Positions 17,165 through 24,588 of a stretch of DNA of 38,070 nucleotides are shown here, in pieces. Under the pieces are notes generated by a model that made no database searches, had not been told where the DNA came from, and worked only from the letters and a program-made list of their open reading frames with translations. Position numbers and translations under genes: made by a program. The stretch comes from a virus, in IMG/VR virus record IMGVR_UViG_3300040801_001641, positions 1-38,070 of that record. One strand, written 5' to 3'. How positions within the stretch are numbered: the stretch's first letter is position 1; every line of letters starts with the position of its first letter.

Positions 17165-17216
17165 ATGTGGTCAACCAAATTCGTAAACGGACGCGCGGTG
17201 GAGGCGTTTGAGCCCG
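17165..17216 (+). other. Well-initiated frame that ends 17 codons before the next gene's frame
   Basis: AGGAG lies 8 nt before ATG 17165, a far better start than any in the frame of the following gene. This frame reads MWSTKFVNGRAVEAFEP and then continues in implausible, Pro/Arg-rich sequence. A +1 shift at CCC-G (17213-17216) would fuse it to the MDILHMEHRF frame, giving a 139-aa protein. Either a programmed +1 frameshift, a real mutation or a sequencing error is possible. Confidence 0.45.
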
Positions 17217-17585
17217 ATGGACATCCTGCACATGGAGCACCGGTTCAAAGCCGAGATCAAGCTGGAGGAGGACAAGACGCTGGTCCTCCGGACGCACCAC
17301 CAAGACGACGACGTGTCCGAGCTGAATCAATCGCTGAGAAACTCGGGCCTGCTACGTCCCGGTCGAAATAGCGCGCCCCTCCACCCCGACGGGGCGGAGA
17401 TGATCTACTGGTTCCAGGCCGATCAGCACGCCTGGGCAGTGCATAAGAAGCGTTTCCCTTTCCTGCACCAAGACCTCCACAGCAAGGATCAGCTCCGGCG
17501 CGAGGCGGCTGCCGCTGAGATCGCCCGGCAGCATCCCGAGTGGTTGGTCTGTGCACCCAAGCTGCGAGTCGTGGGGCAGACATGA
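17217..17585 (+). CDS. Conserved-looking head-region protein of unknown function
   Basis: A 122-aa product if translation starts at ATG 17217 (MDILHMEHRFKAEIKLEEDKT); TTG 17208 is an alternative start and a frameshift from ATG 17165 a third. It is soluble, charged and mixed alpha/beta, with DGAEMIYWFQADQHAWAVHKKRFPFLHQDL in the middle. The GGAGG before ATG 17217 is 12 nt away, too far for an ideal site. Gene order (after capsid, before the propeller gene) suggests a head or completion role, but no family is recognised. It ends with a 4-nt overlap with the next gene. Confidence 0.7.
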   Translation: MDILHMEHRFKAEIKLEEDKTLVLRTHHQDDDVSELNQSLRNSGLLRPGRNSAPLHPDGAEMIYWFQADQHAWAVHKKRFPFLHQDLHSKDQLRREAAAAEIARQHPEWLVCAPKLRVVGQT

Positions 17586-18775
17586 GCAGAACCCTGGTCG
17601 GATACAACCACGCAGTCCTCGCTCAAGCCCTGAGGAAGGGGCTCGCCATCCGGACATTCCCCAAGCGGGCAGGAGCGCCCTGGGCCTGGCCCGAGCTACC
17701 GGATGAAGAAGTCTTCATGGCGCAGTTTCTGAAGGAGTCAATCGGGTCAGACCCGACTGAAGAGCTGCTGCTGACTTCGGCAAATCTGTCAGTCGACGCG
17801 TCCTGGGCCGGGGGTGTTCTCGGGCCCGATGGGGTCATCTACTGCAGCCCCTTGGGGTCGCCCTCTGTGCTGATGATCGACACCAAGACAGGCACGGCAT
17901 CCAGAACGGACTTCGGGCTCGACCTTTCGGCGGCTGCGAAGTTTGTCGGGGGAGCGCTGGCCCCCAACGGCAAGATCTATTTCAGCCCCTACACCGGGAC
18001 TGTGGCCCTTGTGATCGATGTCGCCGCGCAGACGGCTGAATTGACCGATTTTGGGCTCAATTTGACCGGAAACGCAAAGTGGCAAGGCATGGTCATGGGG
18101 CTGAACGGCAAGCTTTATTCGATGCCTTTTGCCTCTGCAAACGTGCTCGAAGTCACTCCAGGCGACCCAGGAACGGCGGTACTCAAGGACTTTGGGTTGA
18201 GCAGCATGAGCAACCCATCGAAGTGGTGCGGTGGGGTGCTCGCCCCCAATGGCAAGATCTATGGGGTTCCATATGCTTCATGGAACGTGCTCATCATCGA
18301 CCCAGTAGCGGACACTGCGCAAAGAACTGACATGGGACTCGATCTCAGTGACAGTACGAAGTTTCAGGGTGGGGTGCTGGGTGTCGATGGCAAGATCTAC
18401 TGCGCGCCGTGGTCCTCGACCACTATTCTCATCATCGACCCCGAGACAAATACTGCAGTGCGCTCAGCGATGGGGGCGGATCTCTCCGGGACCAATAAGT
18501 GGGTCGGAGGTTTTTCTGCCCCTGACGGGAAGATCTACTTCATGCCCTATTCAGCTCCGGATACGCTGGTCATCGACCCCCTGGCCGGGACGGCTGAGCG
18601 GGTGCCGATCACGACAAGCCCAGGTACAGGCTACGGAGGCGTGATGTCTGCTTTCGGGGATGGGTATATGATTCCCCGTGCAACGAGAGCAGATGGCGCG
18701 ATTACACGCCTGCGCTTCAATAAGCGGTATTCAGCGTCACTGGTTCTCGATCCTCGCTTTAACCAAGCATTCTAA
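17582..18775 (+). CDS. Beta-propeller repeat protein in the virion gene block
   Basis: A 397-aa protein. After an N-terminal segment (1-70) there are six full repeats and a partial seventh starting near residues 75, 121, 167, 215, 261, 307 and 351, about 46 residues each, with consensus KWxGGVLAPNGKIYxxPY...VLIIDP...TAxRTDFGLDLSG. Such repeats build beta-propellers (YncE/SMP30/NHL-like). The start is ATG 17582, overlapping the previous stop (ATGA). No signal peptide or catalytic motif is visible. A virion decoration, tail or glycan-binding role is possible; the position between capsid and lysis genes supports a virion protein. Possible recent acquisition, since the repeats are highly regular. 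Confidence 0.75.
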   Translation: MSRTLVGYNHAVLAQALRKGLAIRTFPKRAGAPWAWPELPDEEVFMAQFLKESIGSDPTEELLLTSANLSVDASWAGGVLGPDGVIYCSPLGSPSVLMIDTKTGTASRTDFGLDLSAAAKFVGGALAPNGKIYFSPYTGTVALVIDVAAQTAELTDFGLNLTGNAKWQGMVMGLNGKLYSMPFASANVLEVTPGDPGTAVLKDFGLSSMSNPSKWCGGVLAPNGKIYGVPYASWNVLIIDPVADTAQRTDMGLDLSDSTKFQGGVLGVDGKIYCAPWSSTTILIIDPETNTAVRSAMGADLSGTNKWVGGFSAPDGKIYFMPYSAPDTLVIDPLAGTAERVPITTSPGTGYGGVMSAFGDGYMIPRATRADGAITRLRFNKRYSASLVLDPRFNQAF

Positions 18776-18785
18776 GGAGCAATTG

Positions 18786-19211
18786 ATGAAGACGATCGAC
18801 AAGATGACCCATGACGACATCAAGGCGCTGCAGGAGCAGATGCTGAGTCTGGGATACTACGGTGGAGCGGTAGACGGTGTCTGGGGGCCGGCCACGGCGA
18901 AGGCATACCAGCACTATCTGACCCGTGTTACCCGGACGACCCCTGAGGACGTCATCGTGGCCCCCGCCGCTCCCAAGCCCTGGTGGACCTCGATCACGCA
19001 GAACGGGGCCCTGGTGCTGCTCCTGGTCACGATCGCAAAGATGTTCGACATCGATGCCAACGTAGCTATCATGGAAAGCATCATCAGTCACGGGATCGAG
19101 CTGATCCTCGCCCTGGGTATCCTCTTTGGCAACTCCACCCGCAAAAAGAGCCTGGATACTGATCTGGTGTTGCCTGGCGTTCGCCTGTCCAAGCTGTTCA
19201 AGCGGGGTTAG
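18786..19211 (+). CDS. Peptidoglycan-binding domain fused to holin-like membrane segments
   Basis: A 141-aa protein. Residues 11-45 form a peptidoglycan-binding type 1 motif (LQEQMLSLGYYGGAVDGVWGPATAKAYQHY). Two hydrophobic segments follow at about 74-86 (GALVLLLVTIAKM) and 103-115 (GIELILALGILFG), and the C terminus is basic (TRKKS, SKLFKRG), as in holins. AAGGAG precedes ATG 18786 by 7 nt; the frame is open upstream but lacks a site. The lysis genes that follow support a holin or lysis-timing role. The wall-binding domain is on the same chain as the membrane helices, which is unusual for a holin. Confidence 0.7.
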   Translation: MKTIDKMTHDDIKALQEQMLSLGYYGGAVDGVWGPATAKAYQHYLTRVTRTTPEDVIVAPAAPKPWWTSITQNGALVLLLVTIAKMFDIDANVAIMESIISHGIELILALGILFGNSTRKKSLDTDLVLPGVRLSKLFKRG

Positions 19212-19231
19212 ATGCCTGCCTGACGTGATCC

Positions 19232-19265
19232 CCGACCTGGACGAGCCCTGGCATACCCAGGTCGG
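19232..19265 (+). terminator. Hairpin in the lysis-gene intergenic gap
   Basis: A 9-bp perfect stem CCGACCTGG / CCAGGTCGG with a 16-nt loop lies in the 89-nt gap before the RMF-like gene. There is no U tract. TAGAAT follows at 19268-19273, a good -10 sequence but without a matching -35, so no promoter is called. Confidence 0.4.
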
Positions 19266-19300
19266 CATAGAATGCAACATACCCCTAGGAGGGCCCTGAG

Positions 19301-19561
19301 ATGGCCGGAAAGCTCGTCAGAATCGATACCCCCACAGCCCCACCCCTACGCCTGCGCGAGGCCGAGGCGTATTGCGAGGGCCGGCGTGCAGCAGCAGACG
19401 GGGGCCTGGTCGGGGACAACCCGCATACGGTCCTGAATCCGCCCCTGGCCCCTCACTGGGAAGCAGGATTCGACTCATGGACTGCCGATCCAGCGGGGCT
19501 GAACACCAAAGACTTCTGCGCGCTTCGCTATGGTGGGGGCTACGTTCCGCCAGAGGGCTAA
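19301..19561 (+). CDS. RMF/CrpP-like small protein
   Basis: An 86-aa protein with AGGAGGG before the ATG. Residues 21-62 (AEAYCEGRRAAADG...NPHTVLNP...HWEAGFDSW) have the pattern of ribosome modulation factor and the related CrpP proteins: Ayx-x-G-x-x-A, Asn-Pro, then Trp-x2-Gly-x-x-x-Trp. RMF (55 aa in E. coli) makes inactive 100S ribosome dimers. The rest (TKDFCALRYGGGYVPPEG) is not part of that domain. It lies between holin-like and other lysis genes in the late operon. A ribosome-directed role at the end of infection is an inference; many phage RMF-like proteins are uncharacterised. Confidence 0.65.
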   Translation: MAGKLVRIDTPTAPPLRLREAEAYCEGRRAAADGGLVGDNPHTVLNPPLAPHWEAGFDSWTADPAGLNTKDFCALRYGGGYVPPEG

Positions 19562-19565
19562 TCAC

Positions 19566-19688
19566 ATGAAACGTGAAACAGTCGATCGTATCTCGGAGGT
19601 AGCGGACTATTTTTTCGAAGGAGCTTTTATCGCTTTTGTTGGTTCGATCAGTTTGCTGCTCTATTTAACCACGATAGGGGCGGTTTGA
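19566..19688 (+). CDS. 40-aa single-span membrane protein in the lysis cassette
   Basis: A short gene starting ATG 19566 with GAGGG 8 nt upstream and stopping immediately before the next ATG. The product begins MKRETVDRISEVADYFFEG and then has one hydrophobic span (AFIAFVGSISLLLYLTTIGAV) to the C terminus. Codon use is richer in A/T than its neighbours. Size, topology and position suggest a holin, antiholin or other lysis regulator; nothing more specific can be said. Confidence 0.65.
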   Translation: MKRETVDRISEVADYFFEGAFIAFVGSISLLLYLTTIGAV

Positions 19689-20024
19689 ATGATGAATGTT
19701 GAGTGCACTGTGGATAAGGATTTCCCTGCATGCCAGGATCGCGAACTTGTTGCCCGTATGTATTCGATGGAGCGGGAGCTTCACGTTATGCGAATCCATG
19801 TCGATACGCTGAATCAGAAGATGTCGGTTTTGTCCGCCTGGGCCGAGGCGGATCGAGTGAAGTCGGCGTGGTTCTACGACAATCAGACCGACATCAAATC
19901 GCTGATCGAGTCAAAACGCTGGGCGAGCATCACCCGTCACGTCGTGGCCTGGGTGATGGGCGCAATCCTATCCGCCGTGGTGTTCTGGAACACCGTGTGG
20001 CCCCTCTTCAACAATGGGGAATGA
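19689..20024 (+). CDS. Coiled-coil protein with C-terminal membrane anchor, lysis cassette
   Basis: A 111-aa protein (ATG 19689, a second ATG follows directly). Residues 20-75 are a charged amphipathic coiled coil (ELVARMYSMERELHVMRIHVDTLNQKMSVL), and 82-107 a single hydrophobic segment (ITRHVVAWVMGAILSAVVFWNTVWPLF). N-terminal soluble coil with a C-terminal anchor is seen in some phage lysis accessory proteins and spanin-like factors. There is no lipobox. The endolysin gene starts 1 nt after its stop codon. Confidence 0.65.
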   Translation: MMNVECTVDKDFPACQDRELVARMYSMERELHVMRIHVDTLNQKMSVLSAWAEADRVKSAWFYDNQTDIKSLIESKRWASITRHVVAWVMGAILSAVVFWNTVWPLFNNGE

Positions 20025-20025
20025 C

Positions 20026-20379
20026 ATGTCCGAGCAGCTCTCGAAGAACTTCAACCGGGTCGAGTTCGCCTGCCGATGCGGGTGCGGGAGTGACCACGTC
20101 AAGCCCGAGCTGATCGCAGTGCTGCAGCGCCTGCGGGATAAGGTGAAGCGTCCCGTGGTCATCCTGTCCGGGGTCCGGTGCCTGAAGCACAACAAAAGGG
20201 TAGGAGGGGCCAGCCGCTCGCGTCACCTCGTCGGCGACGCCGCAGACGTCCGGATCAAGGACATGACACCGCGCCAGGTCGCGAAGATCGCCGACAGTCT
20301 GATGCCGGGGACCGGCGGGGTCAAAGCGTACTCAACCTTCACGCACATCGACACCCGCCCCGGTCTTTGGCGGGCGTAA
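20026..20379 (+). CDS. Endolysin, peptidase M15 (zinc D-Ala/L,D carboxy- or endopeptidase)
   Basis: A 117-aa enzyme with the M15 zinc site: H67 and D74 in SRHLVGDAADV and H107 in THIDT, plus the substrate-site segment LSGVRCLKHNKRVGGA. It would cut peptide cross-bridges of peptidoglycan at lysis. No signal peptide is present, so a holin must release it. ATG 20026 (MSEQLSKNF) has GGGGA upstream; ATG 20014 is in frame but lacks a site and overlaps the previous gene. A Cys-rich N terminus (FACRCGCGSDHV) is typical of this phage M15 group. Confidence 0.88.
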   Translation: MSEQLSKNFNRVEFACRCGCGSDHVKPELIAVLQRLRDKVKRPVVILSGVRCLKHNKRVGGASRSRHLVGDAADVRIKDMTPRQVAKIADSLMPGTGGVKAYSTFTHIDTRPGLWRA

Positions 20380-20391
20380 TAGGAGCGCTCC

Positions 20392-21180
20392 ATGCCTGTC
20401 GAGAATCTGATCGGGTCGAAGTATGTCGACTCTCTAAACGCAGAATGGCCCCTTGATGGGGATTCCTCCGCCCAGGGCGCTCCTCACCTGCGCGGGGTGA
20501 AGAACACCCTCAAGAACACCTTCCCCAATCTGACAGGAGCGGTCACCCGCAATCAGGCGAACCTGAACACGGGTGCGGTCCCGGTCGATGCGGTGATGGT
20601 CTTCTACCAGGCAGCCGCTCCGCTGGGATGGACTCGCGTATCAGTGGGGACGACCTACGGCTTGCGCGTGGTCGACTCTTCGACGCCTGGTGGCGTGGGC
20701 GGGGGCTCGCATGACCCCGTGGTCATGGACAAGGTGCCCAGCCACACTCATGCGGTCAATGGGGCCACAGGGAATGCCAATGCCAACCACACCCACACGT
20801 TCAACGTGAACACGGGTGGGGAAAGTGCAGACCATGCACATTACGTCACGGGGAACACAGGTGGGCGCTCAGCGGCGCACAACCACGGGGGTGTCCTCCG
20901 GGCCGGGGGCTGGACCGGTGCGGTGGCAGCGGCTCACCCAGACCGCGCCCTGGGCACGCCGAGCGTGACCGATGCAGAGTCACAGGAGCATGTTCATAGC
21001 TTCTCGGCCTGGACGGGTGGACGCAATGCCGGGCACACTCACAACGTGAGCGGGACGACGTCAGGGTATAGCGCTACACATGCCCACGCGGTCAACATCA
21101 CCAGTGCGGCGAACGCCGGGGCTGCCAACTGGCTGCCCCGCTACATGGATGTCATCCTGTGCAAGAGGGTCGCACTGTGA
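20392..21180 (+). CDS. Tail fibre/collar protein with seven HxH motifs
   Basis: A 262-aa protein. The N terminus (YVDSLNAEWPLDGDSSAQGAPHL / KNTLKNTFPN) is the fibre opening common in podoviruses, then comes a tail-collar-like segment (VPVDAVMVFYQAAAPLGWTRV). The C-terminal half carries seven His-x-His motifs at 118-120, 133-135, 148-150, 163-165, 200-202, 215-217 and 230-232, i.e. 15 residues apart within two blocks. In the T4 gp37 tip, HxH motifs of three chains bind iron along the needle axis; this protein probably forms a similar trimeric metal-stabilised needle. It ends with a GTG overlap into the next gene. Confidence 0.8.
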   Translation: MPVENLIGSKYVDSLNAEWPLDGDSSAQGAPHLRGVKNTLKNTFPNLTGAVTRNQANLNTGAVPVDAVMVFYQAAAPLGWTRVSVGTTYGLRVVDSSTPGGVGGGSHDPVVMDKVPSHTHAVNGATGNANANHTHTFNVNTGGESADHAHYVTGNTGGRSAAHNHGGVLRAGGWTGAVAAAHPDRALGTPSVTDAESQEHVHSFSAWTGGRNAGHTHNVSGTTSGYSATHAHAVNITSAANAGAANWLPRYMDVILCKRVAL

Positions 21181-21446
21181 AAACGTGCCCCTTAGGTCAC
21201 ACCTGTGAGCAGTGCCTCTGGAACACCCATCTGCAGGGCGTGAGCCCTCAGACGGGGTTGCCGATCGATGAGCAACGGTGCGCCATCGCATGGCTGCCCC
21301 TGCTCCTGGTCGAGAACTCGCAGCAACAGCGGCAGACCTCTGCCGCCGTGGAAAGCTTCCGCAACGAGATGGTGCGGGACAACCAGGGGCTGCAGGCCCT
21401 TTTGTTCCACGCCGCTCAAGGGGGACTGACCCATGAACCAGAATGA
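21177..21446 (+). CDS. Small zinc-finger-like phage protein
   Basis: An 89-aa protein starting with GTG 21177 (GAGGG 7 nt upstream; GTG overlaps the previous TGA). Cysteines in CPLGHTCEQC and DEQRCAIAW can form a four-Cys zinc site, followed by WLPLLLVENSQQQRQTSAAVESFRNEMV, a helical segment I recognise as widespread in phages but of unknown function. It lies between fibre and adaptor genes. The last 14 nt overlap the next gene. Confidence 0.72.
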   Translation: MKTCPLGHTCEQCLWNTHLQGVSPQTGLPIDEQRCAIAWLPLLLVENSQQQRQTSAAVESFRNEMVRDNQGLQALLFHAAQGGLTHEPE

Positions 21447-22014
21447 GATCTTCATGGCCGCGCGCGAGTATCTGGAGCGCACGGTCGATGAGATGCCCGA
21501 TAGCCTGCTGGAGACGCTGACACGCATGGCCGAGGGCTCGATGTCCCGAGCCCTGCGCGAGCACCCCAACCAATGGCGCACGACTGAGCTAGTGCTCAGC
21601 AGCTCCGAGGAGGGCTACAACCGGTTCGCTCTGCCATCGGATTACCTAGGGGCCATCGAGGTCCGCGCGACCGGGGACAACTCCCGCGTGCTATCCCAGG
21701 TATTCTCGATGGAGGATCTCCTGGACAACCGCTACCTCCTTGGTGCGGGCCAGCTCTTGTGGGTCACTGAGATGATCCCGACCGTGGGCATCACCTATCA
21801 AGCCGCTCTGGCCCCATTGACCAACAGTGCAAGCAACTGGGTCGCGGACAACTTCGGGGACGTCTATGTCTACGGCATTATGAGCGAGGCCGGCGTGCAC
21901 GGGCGCAACAAGAACTGGATCGACATGTGGACAGGGCGTTTCCGCGCCATGCTCGGTGAGATCCAGCTCCAGGGCTGGAATCAGCGGCTCGGCTCCAAGA
22001 AGGTGATCGTCTGA
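21433..22014 (+). CDS. Tail adaptor protein (SU10-like head-to-tail adaptor)
   Basis: A 193-aa protein with a helical start (MNQNEIFMAAREYLERTVDEMPDSLLETLTRMAEG), a beta-rich middle (FALPSDYLGAIEVRATG) and a helical end (NFGDVYVYGIMSEAGVHGRNKNWIDMWTGRFRAMLGEI). This helical-beta-helical plan, length and place before the nozzle gene match podoviral adaptor proteins that sit between portal and nozzle. CAAGGGGG precedes the ATG. Stop and next ATG overlap by 1 nt. Confidence 0.75.
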   Translation: MNQNEIFMAAREYLERTVDEMPDSLLETLTRMAEGSMSRALREHPNQWRTTELVLSSSEEGYNRFALPSDYLGAIEVRATGDNSRVLSQVFSMEDLLDNRYLLGAGQLLWVTEMIPTVGITYQAALAPLTNSASNWVADNFGDVYVYGIMSEAGVHGRNKNWIDMWTGRFRAMLGEIQLQGWNQRLGSKKVIV

Positions 22015-23588
22015 TGCCTCGTCAACGCGTCGACAACCTGGGACAGATCGGCATCAACAGCGACTTGATGCCCCCGTCTCTGCCGATCAATGCCTGGACT
22101 AAGGGCATGAACGTGGAGGTGATGGATGGTGCCGTTGGGCTCTCCTTAGGTGAACGGCGCATCCTCAACCTGGATGTGCGCCCCGAATTCCACTACGCCT
22201 ACACTGACCCCCTTGGTGAGCAGTATCTGGTCATCAGCAACCGGGACAAGGTCTACATCTACCGCGTAGACGAGGGGGATCCCACTCTGCCCCCCGCAGG
22301 CAGCGACATCACCCCAGCCGGCTTTGTCACCCAGGGGCGGATCTCTTTTGCCTCGCTCAATGGGGTACTGATCGTCAACTCCTCCACGTCAGGCCCCTAC
22401 TATTGGTCGGGTGTCTGGGGGACCGATCTAGTCGCCTTGCCGGGGTGGAATGCAGACTGGGTGTGCACCTCCATGGTGGCGTATCGAGAACACCTCGTTG
22501 CGCTCAACATGACCGAGGGGGCTAACCTCTATCCGCACAAGATCAGGTGGTCCAGTGCTGCAGGGCCCGGTGAGATCCCCAACGAGTGGGTGGGCTCGCT
22601 GAGCAATGCAGCCGGCTCGATGATTCTCGGCGACACCCAGGGCACGATCACAGGGGCTTGTGTTGTTCGCGATGGGCTATGGGTCGTCAAGGAGGATTCG
22701 ATCATCCCGGTCAACTGGGTCGGGGGCGACTTCATCATGGTTCCCAGCCGGGCGATCGGCGGGGTCGGAACCCCATTGATCCATGGTTTCGAGGAGTGGC
22801 AGGGCGGGCTTCTGATCCTGACCTCGCAAGACCTCATCCTGTTCGATGGGGTCAATCAGCGCTCGATCGTGCAAGAGCGGGTCAAGACGCTACTCGGGCA
22901 GATCCTGGCCGGCGGTGCGGCTGAGCGCGCCCGGCTGGATGTCTCCTCGACACTCAACCGGGTCATCGTGCAGGGTGTTCTCGGGGGCCGGACTCGGCAT
23001 ACCGACGGGCTTGTTCTTGCCTTCGGCACGGGCGCAGACTCCTGGGGGCACCGTCAGCTCTTCAATGGGTACGGGTTCAGCAATGCGGTCGTGAACCTTT
23101 CAACGGCGGAGGACAACTGGGAAGACCTGACAGAAACGTGGGAAGACTGGGACGTCGCGTGGGCTGTGAACCGGTACACCCCCTCCCAGCCGATCCCGCT
23201 GGCGATGCAGTCCAATGATGCCGACACTGAATGGTGGGCCACGGCTCTTGTCCCCTTCGATTCTTCCGACTACGCCGGCAACCCGCGCACCTCCATGGTC
23301 GAGCGCCGAGGGATCCCGATCGAGGGGTCAGATGGTATCGCCATGGTGACCGAGCTATGGCTCGACCTCTTCAACGAGACCCCGGTGGTCGTGCAAGTGG
23401 GAGCGCAGGTCACGGTCGATGCTCCGGTGCGGTGGACTCCGGAGCGCACGATCCAGCCGGGGGAGAAGGCGCGGATCCCCGTCGGCAAACGTGGGCGCTA
23501 TGTGTGCCTGTCCATTATGGCGCGAGAGACGGGCTTCTGGCGGCTCAGCTCCATGACCATCGACTGGGAGCACGACGGTGAGCGTTGA
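22014..23588 (+). CDS. Tail nozzle / stabilisation protein
   Basis: A 524-aa beta-rich protein. The opening 'LPINAWTKGMNVEVMDGAVGLSLGERRIL' is the typical start of P22 gp10/T7-gp12-type nozzle proteins ('lPpnaws.g.NvrF.dG..'), and many W/G-rich strands (VYIYRVDEG, FIMVPSRAIGGVGTPLI, LILTSQDLILFDGVNQR) suggest a beta-propeller-like body. It would form the end of the short tail. The C-terminal domain (TELWLDLFNETPVVVQVGAQV...) may carry fibre contacts. It overlaps the fibre gene by 11 nt. Confidence 0.75.
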   Translation: MPRQRVDNLGQIGINSDLMPPSLPINAWTKGMNVEVMDGAVGLSLGERRILNLDVRPEFHYAYTDPLGEQYLVISNRDKVYIYRVDEGDPTLPPAGSDITPAGFVTQGRISFASLNGVLIVNSSTSGPYYWSGVWGTDLVALPGWNADWVCTSMVAYREHLVALNMTEGANLYPHKIRWSSAAGPGEIPNEWVGSLSNAAGSMILGDTQGTITGACVVRDGLWVVKEDSIIPVNWVGGDFIMVPSRAIGGVGTPLIHGFEEWQGGLLILTSQDLILFDGVNQRSIVQERVKTLLGQILAGGAAERARLDVSSTLNRVIVQGVLGGRTRHTDGLVLAFGTGADSWGHRQLFNGYGFSNAVVNLSTAEDNWEDLTETWEDWDVAWAVNRYTPSQPIPLAMQSNDADTEWWATALVPFDSSDYAGNPRTSMVERRGIPIEGSDGIAMVTELWLDLFNETPVVVQVGAQVTVDAPVRWTPERTIQPGEKARIPVGKRGRYVCLSIMARETGFWRLSSMTIDWEHDGER

Positions 23589-24588
23589 CCGCAGACCCTA
23601 TACCCCCGCCACTGTGCCCTCGATGCTGACTCCTGGGCTTTTGATGTGGTTGCGCGATGAGTTTCTGAAGCTCAAGACGACCTTCAGCGGGATCTTTGCT
23701 GACCTCAAGGAGCATGCAGAGTTGCTGGTGGCGTTGAACACCCATGCAGTGTTCAAGAATGTCACCGCGCTGCAAGAGATGACCGGGGTGCTGAAGATCT
23801 CTCCAGGAACCTCTACTCCATATGGTTTGATCATCAATTCAACCTGGCCGTCGCAGGATTACTCCGGTCTTCGTTTTAACCACAACAATGTCAGTAAAGC
23901 CATCATTCGTAGCCGCCACGACGGGGCCATCGAGTGCATCAAAGGTGACGATTCGGCGTTTACCACCATTGTCTGCGGCCCACTAGTCGCAGTCGGACAG
24001 ATGACGTCTGCTTCTGTGGTCACTACAGGTAACTGCACGGTCGCGGGGGCAGTGATCACTCAGCCTGCACCATGGGATGATAAATATACCAATGGGCTGC
24101 ATATGCAGAACAATTGGGGAACAGCAATAATAAGGACATACCATAATCCCGGCGTGTCTCAGGAGATTCAGTTCGCTTTTCAAGACGGCACGTCCAACGG
24201 TTATTCGAAGTTTAGGTGGGATGGGCATAACTACGCGCGCCTTAGTTGGTCGCTCTGGTCGGATATCAGGACCAAAGAAGATATTACCCTGCTGGACGCA
24301 TCGGTTGATAAGATCAAAGCCATTCCGGGGAAGCGCTTTACGCGGACTTTCGATGAGAAGCGGATTCCTCAAGCCGGCTTTGTCGCTCAGGACGTGCAGG
24401 CGGTCTTTCCAGAAGCCGTTACGATCTACGAGCCGGCGACTGAAGAAGGGGAAGAAGCGCAGCTCGCCATCGACCCCAACGCAATCCTGGCCCTGGCAGT
24501 CGAAGCTCTTCGGGAGCTGATCGTTAGGGTCGAAGAACTCGAAAAGGCCAAAAAAGATGACGACAAAGCTCCAGCAAGCCCAGCTTGA
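23578..24588 (+). CDS. Tail fibre/spike with C-terminal S74 intramolecular chaperone
   Basis: A 336-aa protein starting at GTG 23578 (GGGAG 8 nt upstream). An N-terminal helix (about 20-65) may attach to the tail; beta-rich sequence follows (85-225). Residues 226-325 form a peptidase S74 chaperone: SDIRTKEDI with the candidate nucleophile S228, GFVAQDVQAVFPEAV (267-281) and a terminal coiled coil (NAILALAVEALRELIVRVEELEK). S74 domains trimerise the fibre and then cut themselves off. The central receptor-facing stretch is rich in A/T codons unlike its neighbours, suggesting recent exchange. It overlaps the next gene by 32 nt. Confidence 0.85.
   Translation: MSVDRRPYTPATVPSMLTPGLLMWLRDEFLKLKTTFSGIFADLKEHAELLVALNTHAVFKNVTALQEMTGVLKISPGTSTPYGLIINSTWPSQDYSGLRFNHNNVSKAIIRSRHDGAIECIKGDDSAFTTIVCGPLVAVGQMTSASVVTTGNCTVAGAVITQPAPWDDKYTNGLHMQNNWGTAIIRTYHNPGVSQEIQFAFQDGTSNGYSKFRWDGHNYARLSWSLWSDIRTKEDITLLDASVDKIKAIPGKRFTRTFDEKRIPQAGFVAQDVQAVFPEAVTIYEPATEEGEEAQLAIDPNAILALAVEALRELIVRVEELEKAKKDDDKAPASPA

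Noticed and set aside
19245-19273. Promoter with TAGAAT before the RMF-like gene
   Set aside because: No sequence like TTGACA 16-18 bp upstream.
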